Shown: positions 1 to 9,674, numbered from the stretch's first letter. The stretch is 20,267 nt of DNA from Euprymna scolopes (GCA_024364805.1 CM044488.1:179553303-179573569); one strand, 5' to 3'. Program-made: numbers and translations. The notes: generated by a model from the sequence alone, not told the origin.

Positions 1-629
1 AAAAAAAAATGTAGAGTCCATATAAAGTAAAATTACGGCACGGAAAATAGAGACACACAAAAATCCCTCATGCTGCATTTTTTTTTTACATTTTTTTTTT
101 CATTTATTAATTATTTTTTAAAAAAATATGAACCCCGGTACTTTGTATTTTTTTAATTTTTGTATATAAAAAAAAATTAATAAGATTATTTAAAGGACGA
201 TTAGGGAGAGGTTGTGATTAAGAAAAAAGAGTGAACGATAAAGAGAGAATACAAGCAACATGATGGGTGAGTGGAGATGTTATCATAAAATAATAATAAT
301 GCTATATCTAAGCAGACCTCTTTTATATTTGGGAGGTGAGAGGTCATTCATTTCACCGTTTCTTCAGAAATACTTCAGTCTACTGATTTAGCAAATGGTA
401 TGAATCGATGGAAAAGGAAGGGCAAAGGAAGGGGAGGGAGGGAGAGAGAGAGAGAAAGAGAGAAAGAAAAATATTGTGCTCATTGAAGTCTTTTCTTTGA
501 AGTGCTCAAGCCCTGGAAAGAGCACATTTTAAAAATCTTTTTTTCATAATTAATTAGAATTATAAAAAGGGGCAACTTAATTTATGTATCTTTTATTTTG
601 TTTTATATGTACATATTATTGAATTTTGT
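1..629. other. Intergenic or UTR sequence without a gene
   Basis: A+T-rich with several A and T homopolymers, plus the purine tract at 424-471. No supported coding frame on either strand. Confidence 0.6.
424..471 (+). repeat. Homopurine tract, (GGGA)n/(GA)n
   Basis: Forty-eight purines in a row on the plus strand, passing from GGGA units to GAGA and GAAA units. Such mirror-like purine tracts can adopt triplex (H-DNA) structure. Confidence 0.9.
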
Positions 630-860
630 CACTGCCTCCAAATTAATGGCTGTCATGAAATGGACACAGCCCTTGATGCAGTTAGGAGCCCTGCCACAAG
701 AGGGCAAAACCTGGGGAGAGAGAGGGGCGTGAAGGGAGGCAACTGCATGGAGGAAGAGATTTTTTTTCTTTTCTTTTAGCATCAGTGATTAACGCTGTTA
801 ATTTGAATCTACATCAAATGGATGTAGAAGAAAAAAGGTTGTTAGTCGATTACAATTTTG
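630..860. promoter_or_regulatory. Candidate cis-regulatory island with a CTCF-like site
   Basis: This stretch is much less A+T-rich than its surroundings and free of simple repeats until 762. It contains CCACAAGAGGGCA (694-706), close to the bilaterian CTCF core CCA-C-N-AGRKGGC. Other parts are TTAATGGCTGTCA (homeodomain/TALE-like half sites) and the symmetric ATTAAC-GCT-GTTAAT at about 789-803. A 28-codon frame (ATGGCTGTC... to TGA) crosses the island but has no family signature. The motifs are visible; the regulatory role is inferred. Confidence 0.4.
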
Positions 861-954
861 GTAGAAATGGTAGTGGAAAATCATTCCTTTTTTTTTCTTT
901 TTTTTTTTTAATTTATTTGTGATATGCGGATACTAATATGACAGAACTTCCAAT

Positions 955-1165
955 CATTTTCGGCCAAGGGAGATCACTTTGTTTTAAATTATTTCTGTTG
1001 AAATTAAGACAGACGGATATAATAATACTATCCATCTGTGAACGGAAATCTGCAAAGCATTTTAATTGCAAAAGTTTCATTTGTATAAAGTGCACGCAAA
1101 TGTCCAACACCAATTAAACTGGAAAGCACCAACGCTTCTGCCAAGCTGACATCATCAGTTGTAGT
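955..1165. promoter_or_regulatory. Non-repetitive island with an 11-bp hairpin; candidate conserved non-coding element
   Basis: This is a unique-looking sequence of moderate composition with TAATTG/CAATTA homeodomain-type cores. It has an inverted pair, ACAGACGGATA (1009-1019) and TATCCATCTGT (1029-1039), around a 9-base loop. The single mismatch becomes a G-U pair if read as minus-strand RNA. It has no coding signature on either strand. Conservation cannot be judged from one sequence. Confidence 0.25.
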
Positions 1166-2005
1166 GTGCTATTCATTACAAAACAGAAGATCTTAAAATT
1201 TAATATTTCATCCTTTTCATACAAGAGTTAGAGAAAGAAAGACAGCACTTGAGCATTGTGATATTTTAAAAAAATTTTCAATTACAGTTTCTTTACATTA
1301 TTTTTCCAGTACTATTTATATTAGTTTTAGCCAATATGTTCTTCGGCCTTCTTCCAGCGAACAGTGATGTTATCATATTTCTGCCTATTTATCATTTGAG
1401 TAAGTTGATTATTTGTATACACTGATGATTCTTTGGTAATGATTCATGAAATTTTAGTAGATAGAAACATATATCATACTTACAAATGGGAAACACTTTG
1501 TAATCAAGTGGGAAAGGTCAAAGAGTACATCAGTCAAAATTATAGTAAAAGTATCAAAAGAAAATAAAATTGTTATGGTTACTGAATTGTTCAACGACAG
1601 ATCAGAATCAAACGAATGAATATAAAATTGATTACTTAGAATTGGTGTAACCATGACGTAAGAAATTGTTTCCAACTTATGTACAACTTTTATAATATGT
1701 CACTCAAAAAGAAATAGTTTTTTCCTTATAATAATATTTCAAATAAGCTGCTACTGATACTTAGCATCAAGTCACTTGGCAAACATACACATAACACAAA
1801 AATATTTTGCCACTACCTATTGAAATAGAGAATTCCCTATACTTACATAAAAATATATTTTGTAAACATTGTGGAACAGGAATACATTCCTGTTACCTCC
1901 CAACTTAACTATAACTTGTAGAATTCATAATTAAAATGGAAACATGTCTTGTTTATATTACATGTAATACTACTACTTCAGTCAGCTGCTGCTTGTGTTT
2001 GCTTG

Positions 2006-2045
<40 letters not shown>

Positions 2046-4828
2046 CTCTTATTCACTCTAAACGAGGTATATGTGAGGCCATTTCTGCAGTGGTACTATG
2101 TAGGAAATTGAGCAGCACGATAACTGACTGCATTACATTTAAATTTCTGCACGCTAGTACAGCTGAAGAAGCAAGAAAATAGTGAATCCCAAAATCTAAC
2201 AGTCTAAAGGAAGAAACAGAATAGAAATTTTCCAGTATCTAGAGACTTCTACAGTGAACGTGTGAGATTTTATTGCTTATCAGAATATTTACATCAAGGG
2301 AGTAAGAGTGCTACTAGTTTGTCAGAGCACATTTCATTAAAGTACTTATAAACCTAGTAAAATGAAATACTTCTCTTAGTGTTACATACAAAGGAATAAC
2401 TATTTATGCTTGTAGACATTGAAATAGAAACAGAAAACATTATAGAAGATAACTGTTTAAAGGCATAATGAGCTAATAAGTAAAAAGTTAATTGACTGGT
2501 CAGCTAATAATGATAACTGCAACCTTTTTTGTTTATTTCAGTTTTAATCACCATTCTTTGAGAAATTATTTTGCTCAAGTGCTTCCTCAATCTTCCACTC
2601 TTGTGGCAAATTAAGAACAAGAATTTTTTTTTATAAGAGGAGGGGAAGGTGTCAATATATCAACCAATGAGAGAGAATGCTTATAAAATCAGATTCATCA
2701 TAGCTTTTCCTTTGATGACAAAGTTCACCTCAGACCCCTGGAACAGGATTTGAATGGGTTTCTTTTTGTCAATATTATTCCATGATGAGACTACTTGCTA
2801 AAGATCATCATCCATTCAAAAGGGAGGATAGAACATAAGCTTATCTTGTATCAGTCCCCAATGCTTGCTAAGGGACATCATTACAAGAGGCTCTTTATCC
2901 TCTTGAGAATATATAGCAACCACAGGAAGGGTTTGAAAAACAAAGTATAATCTGACAGAAGAATTTAGAAATAAACACATTTAATTTTTACTTTTATAAA
3001 AAGGCTTTCAAAAAGCCTGGGTTAATAATTATAGTAGAAAAAATTGAATCCATGCATTCTCTTCATGGCATGCATGATATAAATAATGCAACATAATGAA
3101 AACTAGTTGCCAGTCATATATGCGATTAATATAAATGTATAAATGAATAAGAACGGCCTTCCTGTTAAATAGAATGTATTCACTTTAAGAATGATTCATC
3201 AAATAAGCGTATTAATCCATAAAAATATATACTGCCACATGAATGACACCAAACACATAAAACCTTATCGTATTGGGGTGTACTATATGCTTGAACCTCA
3301 GATCATCTTTTGGTGAAAGATGGAAGTTTTGTTGGAAGCGATGGTGATATTCATTCAATCATTGTATGAAACTATATAAAATAAAGTAATGAAAAGGTAA
3401 AGAATACTGTAAATATTTTAAAATTTAAATATTTTTTAGGATTTTCCATTCAATAGTTACAGTGATAGACACAATACGCACACTTTACACAAAAGAAAAA
3501 CTCCATAAAGCAACTCCGGAACAGATTTTTTTTTTCCAGAGGATGAGAGTTTTTTTTTTCTCTGATAAGGAAAGAAGAAATTTTTTTAATACATGCTGCT
3601 TCAGCATTTCATAAATGATCTCAATCCTGAACCAAAACGTGTAAGACACCCACTTGCAATCCAATGTCTTACATCCGATTGGCTTTCAAACGACTTTCAC
3701 GGGAGGCTTTATATTTTTTTGTTTTATTTCAATCTGCAGTCTTTGGAGGGAGATGACAATTTACAGCCAAAACACCCATCTTTTTTTTTTATTCTTCTGA
3801 TTATGAAACTCAACAGCCATTATTAGAATTACACGGGTCAGTTGGGTTCAATTCTACAATAGTGTTGCAGCCAAAACATTTTTCTTTGCTACTAAACAGA
3901 AGAAAAACAGGATTCTTTTTTTTTTTTTTTTTTGACCGCACAATTATTGTAAAATTGAACTTCAAATTGTGTAGAGCTCAAAGAGGGGGAGAAATGGAAA
4001 AGGAAAAATAAAATCTGAATAAATAAAAGGAATTTCAAATAAATACCATCCTCCTCTGTTGATAAACAAATAATAAACCCAGGAATTAATGTTTGTAAAT
4101 CTGCAAAATAAATGACAATGTTTGCATTGCTGGAATAAATCATCTTGCTTTGTATATAGACAGCAACAGATGTTAAATTGCCAGCAAGGGGTAATAATGG
4201 GGGCCAGCAGAATCCAACCATTTCTGATACATCTTAAAAAGGTTTCCTTTGTTATCATTTGACAATCATACTGTGTGGCAAGGAATACATAAGAAAACCT
4301 ATTAAAAAAAAAAACTCAGATCAAAAGATATAATTAACATTCATCCTATTTCTGAAGAGAGTACAAATGGACAAATTTTGTTAAGAGTATCTCCATCTTA
4401 AAGTTAAATATCTACATCTTTCACATAACTAAATTAAATACTAACAAGAAAATGCCATTACCTACTTTACTCCTTCCATCATCTCAACTTCATTATTATA
4501 CTTGGAATTGAGAGGCAAAGATGAAGACAGAAATAAGCAGTTTTTTTATGAACTAAAAGAACATACTCTCCAAAAGTTCCTCCCACCGATCATCATCATT
4601 CGGAACAAAAGATTTTTATTTCAAATTTAACGGACAAAATAAAGAATAAAAAAATCCAACATATATAAATCTCAAGATTAAATAAAACAGATTAACCGCA
4701 GAGACATTTACTCCCAGCACTCACGCTAACAAATGAAAAAAAAAAAAATCTCCCTAATTCTTCAAATCACACCATTCATCAGATCTACATACATAAATTA
4801 AGGTTGGATCAGTGGGCCCACATTATGT
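1166..4828. other. Gene-free A+T-rich stretch
   Basis: No coding or RNA gene seen. It holds one (TA)n tract and a perfect 8-bp hairpin, GTAAGACA (3641-3648) with TGTCTTAC (3665-3672). That hairpin sits in a slightly richer patch with CCAAT and ATTGG boxes at 3640-3690. The open frames at 3593-3826 and 3892-4258 have no family features. On the minus strand this region could include distal 3' UTR of the host gene, which I cannot delimit. Confidence 0.55.
2010..2041. repeat. (TA)n microsatellite
   Basis: About 16 uninterrupted TA units. Confidence 0.95.
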
Positions 4829-4911
4829 CTGTGTGTATTCATATTAAATACATATATACACACATTTGAGTTTGTGTGTATATATGTATATGTATTCATG
4901 TATGTGTGTGG
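4829..4911. repeat. Degenerate TG/CA-TA simple repeat with inverted halves
   Basis: A mix of TGTGTG, TATATG and CACACA runs; ATACATATATACACACA on the left faces TGTGTGTATATATGTATATG on the right around TTTGAGTT, so the region can fold into a long imperfect hairpin. Confidence 0.75.
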
Positions 4912-5590
4912 TCAATGAGGGTGATGGATAGACAACATTTGACAATGGAAGCTGCATTTCCTAAATCTGGATACAACTGATATCATCAAGAAAACATTCA
5001 GAAACGATCCCCAACAATCTCCCTAAAAATATTAACTTTTTCATTTCTTCTTTCCTTTCTTTCTCTCCAATTTATCATTGGCATCCTCTGTGTTTTTTTG
5101 TTTTTTGCTTTCACTTTCTTTTGTAGGAGTACGTTTCCAATTCATCAAGATAGGGGAGGTAGCACGCATAATTAATCATGAGGGAGAGATATTGGGATTC
5201 CTTTTTGTTCTAGTTTTTACCTTAAAGCAGCAACATGTGACTCCCTCCAATATAACAAATGACAGTGATTGACCACACACACACACACATATATATATGA
5301 CTGCAGATGAAAGAAACCATTCTAATAAATCATCACAATAGATTAAATTGTTTTTCTTTATAAAAAGGCACAGGCAAAAAGTGACTGGCACTGATTGATG
5401 TTAATGGCTTGTTGTCACATGACATCATTTAGATGGGGGAAGGAGGAGGAGTGGGAGGAGTCCACAACCTTGGTTATACATTTGGTAGGCTTAAGAACAA
5501 GGTGGTCACAGCCTGTCGGTAGTGGTCAAAAAATAATTTTTTCTGTTGAGTGGTAGGGGATTGAGCGGTATTATTGGTAAGACTTACTAA
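4912..5590. other. No gene seen; possible distal 3' UTR on the minus strand
   Basis: Contains pyrimidine-rich runs (5040-5130), a CA/TA microsatellite, and a purine-rich patch at 5434-5460. No coding signal. Confidence 0.5.
5273..5298. repeat. (CA)n-(TA)n compound microsatellite
   Basis: About nine CA units followed by four to five AT units. Confidence 0.9.
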
Positions 5591-5813
5591 TTTATTCGCA
5601 CACCCACACACCATAATTCAAGACAGATGATAAGTTGATGGATGGTTCATTTGGTAATTCAGTATTAATTTTGTAGTAATAGTAGTAAAAGTAGTAGTGG
5701 TTGTTCCCCATTCGCTGACCAGCAGTGTAAAGTTAAAGAATCCCCCTCTGCTCCCCTCTCCTCCACCTCCCCCTGTTTAGAGATTGTTTGCATGTTATGA
5801 ATCTGTTATTGTT
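5591..5813 (-). other. Probable start of the 3' untranslated region, with a candidate poly(A) signal
   Basis: Downstream of the stop codon on the minus strand the sequence is non-coding. It includes a C-rich plus-strand stretch at about 5741-5774 (G-rich in the transcript). The first exact AATAAA on the minus strand is the complement of 5591-5596. A G/U-rich downstream element is not obvious, so the true transcript end may lie farther down, for example near the AATAAA complement at 4615-4620. Confidence 0.35.
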
Positions 5814-5906
5814 TTAATGAGGCATGTGGCCAGCTGCTCCATATCGTTCACGTTCCATGGCTAACTGCCGTTGCATAGCTTCTTGGTGTGCTGCCTGTGC
5901 CGAGAT
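5814..5906 (-). CDS. Terminal coding exon of the same gene (stop codon included)
   Basis: On the minus strand a TTTTAG acceptor is followed by 30 codons and TAA. The peptide reads ISAQAAHQEAMQRQLAMERE and then RYGAAGHMPH. The phase is 0, matching the donor of the upstream exon at 7746, so the joined reading is ...DQALAHQ-ISAQAAHQ.... The tail is a predicted polar alpha-helix (Ala/Gln/Glu/Arg) with a short His/Met/Pro end. Vertebrate ATN1 and RERE end with a comparable AHQ...AMHAQSAELQRLAMEQQ helix followed by His-rich residues; this resemblance (AM, Q, LAME) is the main reason for the atrophin suggestion. The local base composition is clearly less A+T-rich than the intron beside it. The protein end shown here would be 86 residues across the two exons; the rest of the gene lies at higher coordinates, outside or beyond a long intron. 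Confidence 0.75.
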   Translation of the reverse strand: MSAQAAHQEAMQRQLAMERERYGAAGHMPH

Positions 5907-6369
5907 CTAAAATAAGAACCAAACAAAAAAAAAAAAAAATCAATTTCATTATTTTAGACTGAGTTCAATTTTTATTGAAGAAAACAATTAGCATCATACA
6001 TACTCCCAGAATTGCAAATTAAGATAAACAAATAATGAAACAAAATTTGAAATGTATCAACAGATTCCTGACATCAGACCTACATACCATTACATGTGAA
6101 AAATCAATGTTTGATTTACAAAAATTTTCAACCCATGGATTTATTAGAATGCAATAATTTTAACCATTCTGTCATACTCACTGACCAAGTTAATTTTGGG
6201 AACAAAATACACAGGTATCCCTATTTGAGTTTTAAGATGTACATCTGGCCAATTTCATGTCCAGTTTAAGTTTACTTGTGTGCATGCTTATAAAACGAAT
6301 TTATAGAAAACAAATTTGAGTTTTGGAAATATTTTTCTTTTTTATATATAGTATCAAACAAACTAAATA

Positions 6370-6396
6370 CAGGGTTGGCCCATATGTCACTTTACA
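6370..6396 (+). repeat. Left terminal inverted repeat of the transposon
   Basis: A 27-base end next to TA. It matches the inverted right end except for a few substitutions and a 2-base length difference within the first dozen bases. The inner part TGTCACTTTACA differs from the right end by only one base. Confidence 0.82.
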
Positions 6397-6483
6397 GTTT
6401 GAAAATGAAACAGCTTGTTCTTAAATGATTGTATTAAATTCTTTTTTATTTCATGACATTAGAGTGAAAAAATTTGTTCTGAC

Positions 6484-7500
6484 TTAATTACGAAAGATAA
6501 TGTCCCTTAAGTAATCTCCATTTTTAGCTTCGCAAAGTTGCTCTTTCGAAGCTATTTTCCATGATAGTTCTTAACATCAGAGGTTGTAGGGAACGCATTT
6601 CCTGTTGTATGTTTGTCATAAGTTCTTGGATGGTTTGCATACACTTTGTCTTTAAAATATCCCCAAAGCCAAAAGTCTGGTGCTGTCAAATCAGGTAAAC
6701 TTGGAGGCCATTCAAAATCGGAATTTCGAGAGATTTTTTGATCCTGAAACATCAGTTAACAACGACATTATGGGTCTAATTGTATGTGCATTTGCTCCAT
6801 CTTGTTACCGTCAATACCCTGACATGTTTGTTAACTGAAGTTGAACAAAATTCACTAGTTATATCTCTTAGCAGTTACAGTCACAGCATTTTCATTCGCA
6901 TCTTCAAAGAAGAACGGCCCAATAACCCTTTCAGAGGTTACTCAACACCATACTGTGATTTTAACTGGGTGCATTGGCTCACATGAACTTGGCATGGATT
7001 TTCGGTGCCCCAGAATCTGGTATTCTGCTTACTGAAATACCCATTCAAATTGAAATGAGCCTCATCTCCCATGATCAACTTGTGAATAAACTCACTTCAT
7101 TTCTTGCAGTTTCCTAAAACTTAACAGCATAATTTAGTCATTTCTGAAAGTCTGGTGGTTGTAAAGATTGCACTAATTGAATTCATGTGCAAGTCTCTTT
7201 GAATGTGCTGTAGAGAACTCTGTGAGATTGCAAGTTCTTGAGAAAGCCTTTGAGTGAATGTGGTCAAGTTCTCTTCAATGCTACACCTCACCTTGTCCAT
7301 GTCTAGACCTGTCATTTACAGAACCCTGCCCTTGAAAAAGTTCCGAAGTTCATTATTGCAGGCCTACTAGGACGATATTGAACATTGAAATGACGCATAT
7401 AAGATCTTTGTGTTGCAACAATTGACTGTCTATTTTCAAAGTAAAATTCAATTATCTTCACTCGTTCTTTTGTAAACTTATCCATACCAAAAATTTCCAA
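6484..7500 (-). pseudogene. Broken transposase of the Tc1/mariner-type element
   Basis: The N-terminal piece (7500 down to about 7315) has the helix-turn-helix block MDKFTKERVKIIEFYFENRQ, followed by SIVATQRSY and PSRPAI, typical of the HTH domain (DUF4817-like) common in arthropod and mollusc ITm transposases. A second piece (7315-7121) has SIEENLTTFTQRLSQELAIS, the second helix-turn-helix region. The catalytic domain is spread over several frames: LIMGDEAHFNLNG with the first Asp at 7064-7066, HPVKITVW, VIGPFFFED, QDGANAHT with the second Asp at 6799-6801, and WPPSLPDLTAPDFWLWG with the third acidic residue. The C-terminus reads AKNGDYLRDIIFRN and then a stop at 6484-6486. There are at least four frame changes or in-frame stops, and a segment is missing between the two HTH blocks. 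The original protein would have been around 340-350 residues. Confidence 0.85.
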
Positions 7501-7569
7501 AGATTCTATTTTATAATTCTGAAAAGAAAAATTAAAATATATTAATAGAAATAAAGTTAATTCTTAAAA

Positions 7570-7594
7570 TGTAAAGTGACTTATGGGTTGCCTG
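7570..7594 (-). repeat. Right terminal inverted repeat of the transposon
   Basis: A 25-base end followed by TA. Read on the minus strand it starts CAGGCAACCCATAAGTCACT and pairs with the left end at 6370-6396. Confidence 0.82.
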
Positions 7595-7745
7595 TATTGA
7601 TGACAAACATCAGCCAATTATATAACTGCATCCTTTCAAACAAATTCAAAGTCTCCCACATGCTTGTCATATTTGCTCACCTTGAAGTCTATAAAGATCC
7701 ATTTTTACTTAACTCTCCCTCTCTCATAATCATTTGGCTACTTAC

Positions 7746-7915
7746 CTGATGTGCTAAGGCTTGATCACCATATGCCCTGATCAAATCAGGGTGGAGATAC
7801 TCCCGATCTCGATTAGCCAATAGAGGGTGGGAGGGATATGAATGCGGCAACCCTGTTAAATGGTGCCCGCTAGGATTTGTAGAACCTGGAGTTACACCAG
7901 ACATTGGATCAGCTC
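7746..7915 (-). CDS. Penultimate coding exon of a nuclear co-repressor-like protein (atrophin/RERE candidate)
   Basis: Read on the minus strand, this exon follows a polypyrimidine-rich acceptor ending TTTCAG and stops at the donor CAG|GTAAGT. It is 170 nt: two bases finish a split codon, then 56 codons follow without a stop. The peptide starts ADPMSGVTPGSTNPSGHH, continues through HPLLANRDREYLHPDLIRAY and ends DQALAHQ. It is rich in His, Pro, Gly, Leu and Arg/Asp/Glu, with no signal peptide or membrane segment. The ATG inside the exon is internal, because the frame is open up to the acceptor. The His/Pro/Arg-Glu style and the tail in the next exon recall the C-terminal region of atrophins, nuclear co-repressors that link transcription factors to histone deacetylases. 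That match is from memory; another low-complexity nuclear regulator such as an AUTS2/fibrosin relative is possible. The exon itself is well supported by its splice sites, phase and composition. Confidence 0.78.
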
Positions 7916-7917
7916 CT

Positions 7918-8137
7918 GAAACACAAAAACAAATCGAAGCATGGAAAACACTTTACAAGAAAAAACATTCTCCAAAAACAAAAACTTTTGTTTTGCTTTT
8001 TTTTTTTAAAGCATGATAAGATAAAATGTGCTTATAAAATAGATAGTTAACAATTTTATTGAATTCTATTAAGTAAGAATTAAGTATTTTTAGAGGGAGG
8101 GAAATTATATAGGGTTAGGATAAGCCCCTTTATTTAT

Positions 8138-8178
<41 letters not shown>

Positions 8179-8385
8179 GGGTACTGTTTTATAATCGTTC
8201 ACTATGCAGAAGGAGACAACTTGTTTACTTAGAGATTTGTTAATTTTTTCATCTCAGAATTTAGGATACTAGATGCAGCGATATTTTTTTTATTTAATTC
8301 AAACATTAAAAAAAGAAAGCAGCAATAAATTTTTTTTTTAATGTAACACAGTTGATAACGTTAATAATAAACGTAGTCTTTACAC
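7918..8385. other. Upstream intron of the host gene, start of a long gene-free interval
   Basis: A+T-rich, with the acceptor of the penultimate exon at its left edge and a (TA)n tract. No exon seen. Confidence 0.55.
8141..8174. repeat. (TA)n microsatellite
   Basis: About 17 uninterrupted TA units, between the host exon at 7746 and the first fold-back element. Confidence 0.95.
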
Positions 8386-9015
8386 AACTATTATTAAGAG
8401 AAAACCAATAATATTTTCATAAGATGAAAATATTTAAAAAAGAAGCTGCAGCAACTATTTATAAAAAGTAAATGTTATGGTACGGTTTTTTAAAAATTAG
8501 TCTTTAACATTAAAAAATACAAAGAACGAAACTCTTTAATAGAACAAAGATGAAACGTAAAGCTGTGGTGACCTTTTTTTTTTTTTTACTGTAACAAAGC
8601 TTATAATATCATCAACACAACATCTAGTTTAACATAATAAAAAAATAAAAATGTGACGATAGTTGTAGAGCATATAAAATAAATCGTAGTTTTGTTTAAA
8701 AAACATTACAATTCCTCTACAACTATCGTCACATTTCCATTTTTTTAATGTTAAAAACTACATGATGGTGTTATTAATATTATAAGCTTTGTTACAGTAA
8801 AAACAAAAATCGCTGCAGCTGTGAAAATTTCATTCTTATTTTATTAAAAAGTTTATTCTTTGTATTTTTAAGGTTAAAGACTTTTTTTTTTTAAACCTTA
8901 CCATAATCTTTACTTCTTAATTAAAAAAATAATTAAATAAAAGAAAAGTTGCCTCAGTTATTTTTTTTAAAAAACGTTTTCATCTAATGAAAATATTGGT
9001 TTTCTCTTAATAGCA
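8386..9015. repeat. Large fold-back (inverted-repeat) element, arms ~285-300 bp
   Basis: The left arm (about 8386-8670) and right arm (8715-about 9015) are imperfect reverse complements around a 44-base loop. The inner ends are exact: ATGTGACGATAGTTGTAGAG at 8651-8670 against its complement from 8715. Other pairs include TTACTGTAACAAAGCTTATA near 8588, and TTAAGAGAAAACCAATA near the outer ends. The arms carry no ORF, so this is a non-autonomous MITE or Foldback-type element. The arms differ at many single bases and small indels, which suggests age. I see no clear target duplication. Confidence 0.82.
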
Positions 9016-9602
9016 TTGCAAGCGTATGTTGTATTTTCGTGGACATCGGCAATATTACATACTTAATGTGCTTCAACAAGTCATATCTTTTTTATTTGTT
9101 GATCAATTTTTAAAAGAATTACACTGATGAAAATAGAATAGAATAAGCATTCCAATAATGTTAATTTATTTTTCTTTTATGTGTTCAATATTTTTATACT
9201 CCAAGTTAAAATAAAAAAAAAAAACAGTAAAAAACTATGACAGCAAAAAGGGAAACAGTTTTTTCAATGTTTACATTTCATACGTTACGTTTGGATACAT
9301 ATGCGCGGGGTTAAATTTGATTGGACATGGCTGAAATTTTACAGGCTATATAAACAAAGAAGTCCATCTCTACTAGTGTTTGATTTTTATTTTTACGACC
9401 ACAGGAAGCAAAGTTGCGACCAAACAAAGTTGACAAAGAATATTTCAAAATTGATAAGATAAATCGGTATACATCATCCATTTTCATTGATAGTTTTCAG
9501 AATTATTTTCATGTATAATATGTAAATATTTGATAATTATTGTGCGGAAATTTCTTTAAAATGTTATCTTTTATAGAAATTGAAATCATTTAAAGGGAAA
9601 CA
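9016..9602. other. Spacer between the fold-back elements, with a promoter-like patch
   Basis: No repeat family recognised. From about 9270 to 9460 the sequence is less A+T-rich, with inverted CCAAT, TATA and two near-copies of GCGACCA/ACGACCA...AAAGTTG around 9398-9432. Confidence 0.45.
9347..9354 (+). promoter_or_regulatory. TATA box candidate upstream of a tiny ORF
   Basis: TATATAAA, with an inverted CCAAT (GATTGG, 9319-9324) 23 bases upstream. In such A+T-rich DNA TATA strings arise by chance; this one stands out only because the nearby sequence is less A+T-rich and a short ORF and poly(A) signal follow. Confidence 0.25.
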
Positions 9603-9674
9603 ATGACAGGGATGGTCAGCGATGCGCTAACCATCGCTGTCAGCGTATTAACGAGTTTGTATTCTCTTAAATGA
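9603..9674 (+). CDS. Unrecognised 23-codon ORF overlapping a double hairpin
   Basis: The ORF reads MTGMVSDALTIAVSVLTSLY and then SLK before TGA. GGGAAACA precedes the ATG, with A at -3. It lies about 250 bases after the TATA candidate and 50 bases before AATAAA at 9725-9730. The peptide has a hydrophobic stretch (ALTIAVSVL) and no known family signature. A splice acceptor-like TTTTATAG lies just upstream, near 9578. It may be the end of a small spliced gene, a relic, or chance. The hairpin symmetry forces part of the codon pattern, so the ORF may be a by-product of the structure. Confidence 0.15.
   Translation: MTGMVSDALTIAVSVLTSLYSLK
9604..9642 (+). repeat. Two mutually exclusive hairpins sharing one arm
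   Basis: Outer form: TGACAGGGATGGT (9604-9616) pairs with ACCATCGCTGTCA (9630-9642), 12 of 13 positions. Inner form: CAGCGATG (9617-9624) pairs perfectly with CATCGCTG (9632-9639) around a 7-base loop. The right arm serves both, so only one can form at a time. Confidence 0.7.

Larger units (their letters stand above)
6370..7594 (-). mobile_element. Tc1/mariner (IS630) superfamily DNA transposon, decayed copy
   Basis: The element is bounded by imperfect inverted ends: CAGGGTTGGCCCATATGTCA at the left and, inverted from the right, CAGGCAACCCATAAGTCACT. Both then read on to ...CTTTACA. It is flanked by TA on each side (6368-6369 and 7595-7596), the target duplication expected of this superfamily. 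Its length (about 1.2 kb) is the normal size for an autonomous copy with one transposase gene. The transposase remains lie on the minus strand between the ends. It sits in the last intron of the host gene. Several frame breaks show that it is inactive. Confidence 0.88.
5907..7745 (-). other. Last intron of the host gene, carrying a DNA transposon
   Basis: The intron runs from GTAAGT (plus-strand complement at 7740-7745) to TTTTAG (plus-strand complement at 5907-5912), about 1.84 kb. Two thirds of it is a Tc1/mariner-type element at 6370-7594, in the same orientation as the gene. The remaining parts, 5913-6367 and 7597-7739, are A+T-rich and show no coding or repeat signal that I can name. The intron keeps codon phase 0. 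Confidence 0.72.

Noticed and set aside
758-779. Strong splice-acceptor-like pyrimidine tract ending TTTTAG on the plus strand
   Set aside because: No open frame follows and no matching exon is seen; pyrimidine tracts are common here.
3892-4258. Two overlapping minus-strand frames of 109 and 98 codons
   Set aside because: Composition follows local A+T content and a long poly-T run; no recognisable domain or splice context.
5078-5272. 64-codon frame starting with a hydrophobic, signal-peptide-like run
   Set aside because: The hydrophobic stretch is produced by a T-rich simple-sequence tract; nothing conserved follows.
6552-7500. Separate small host genes on the minus strand
   Set aside because: These frames are pieces of one broken transposase inside the 6370-7594 element.
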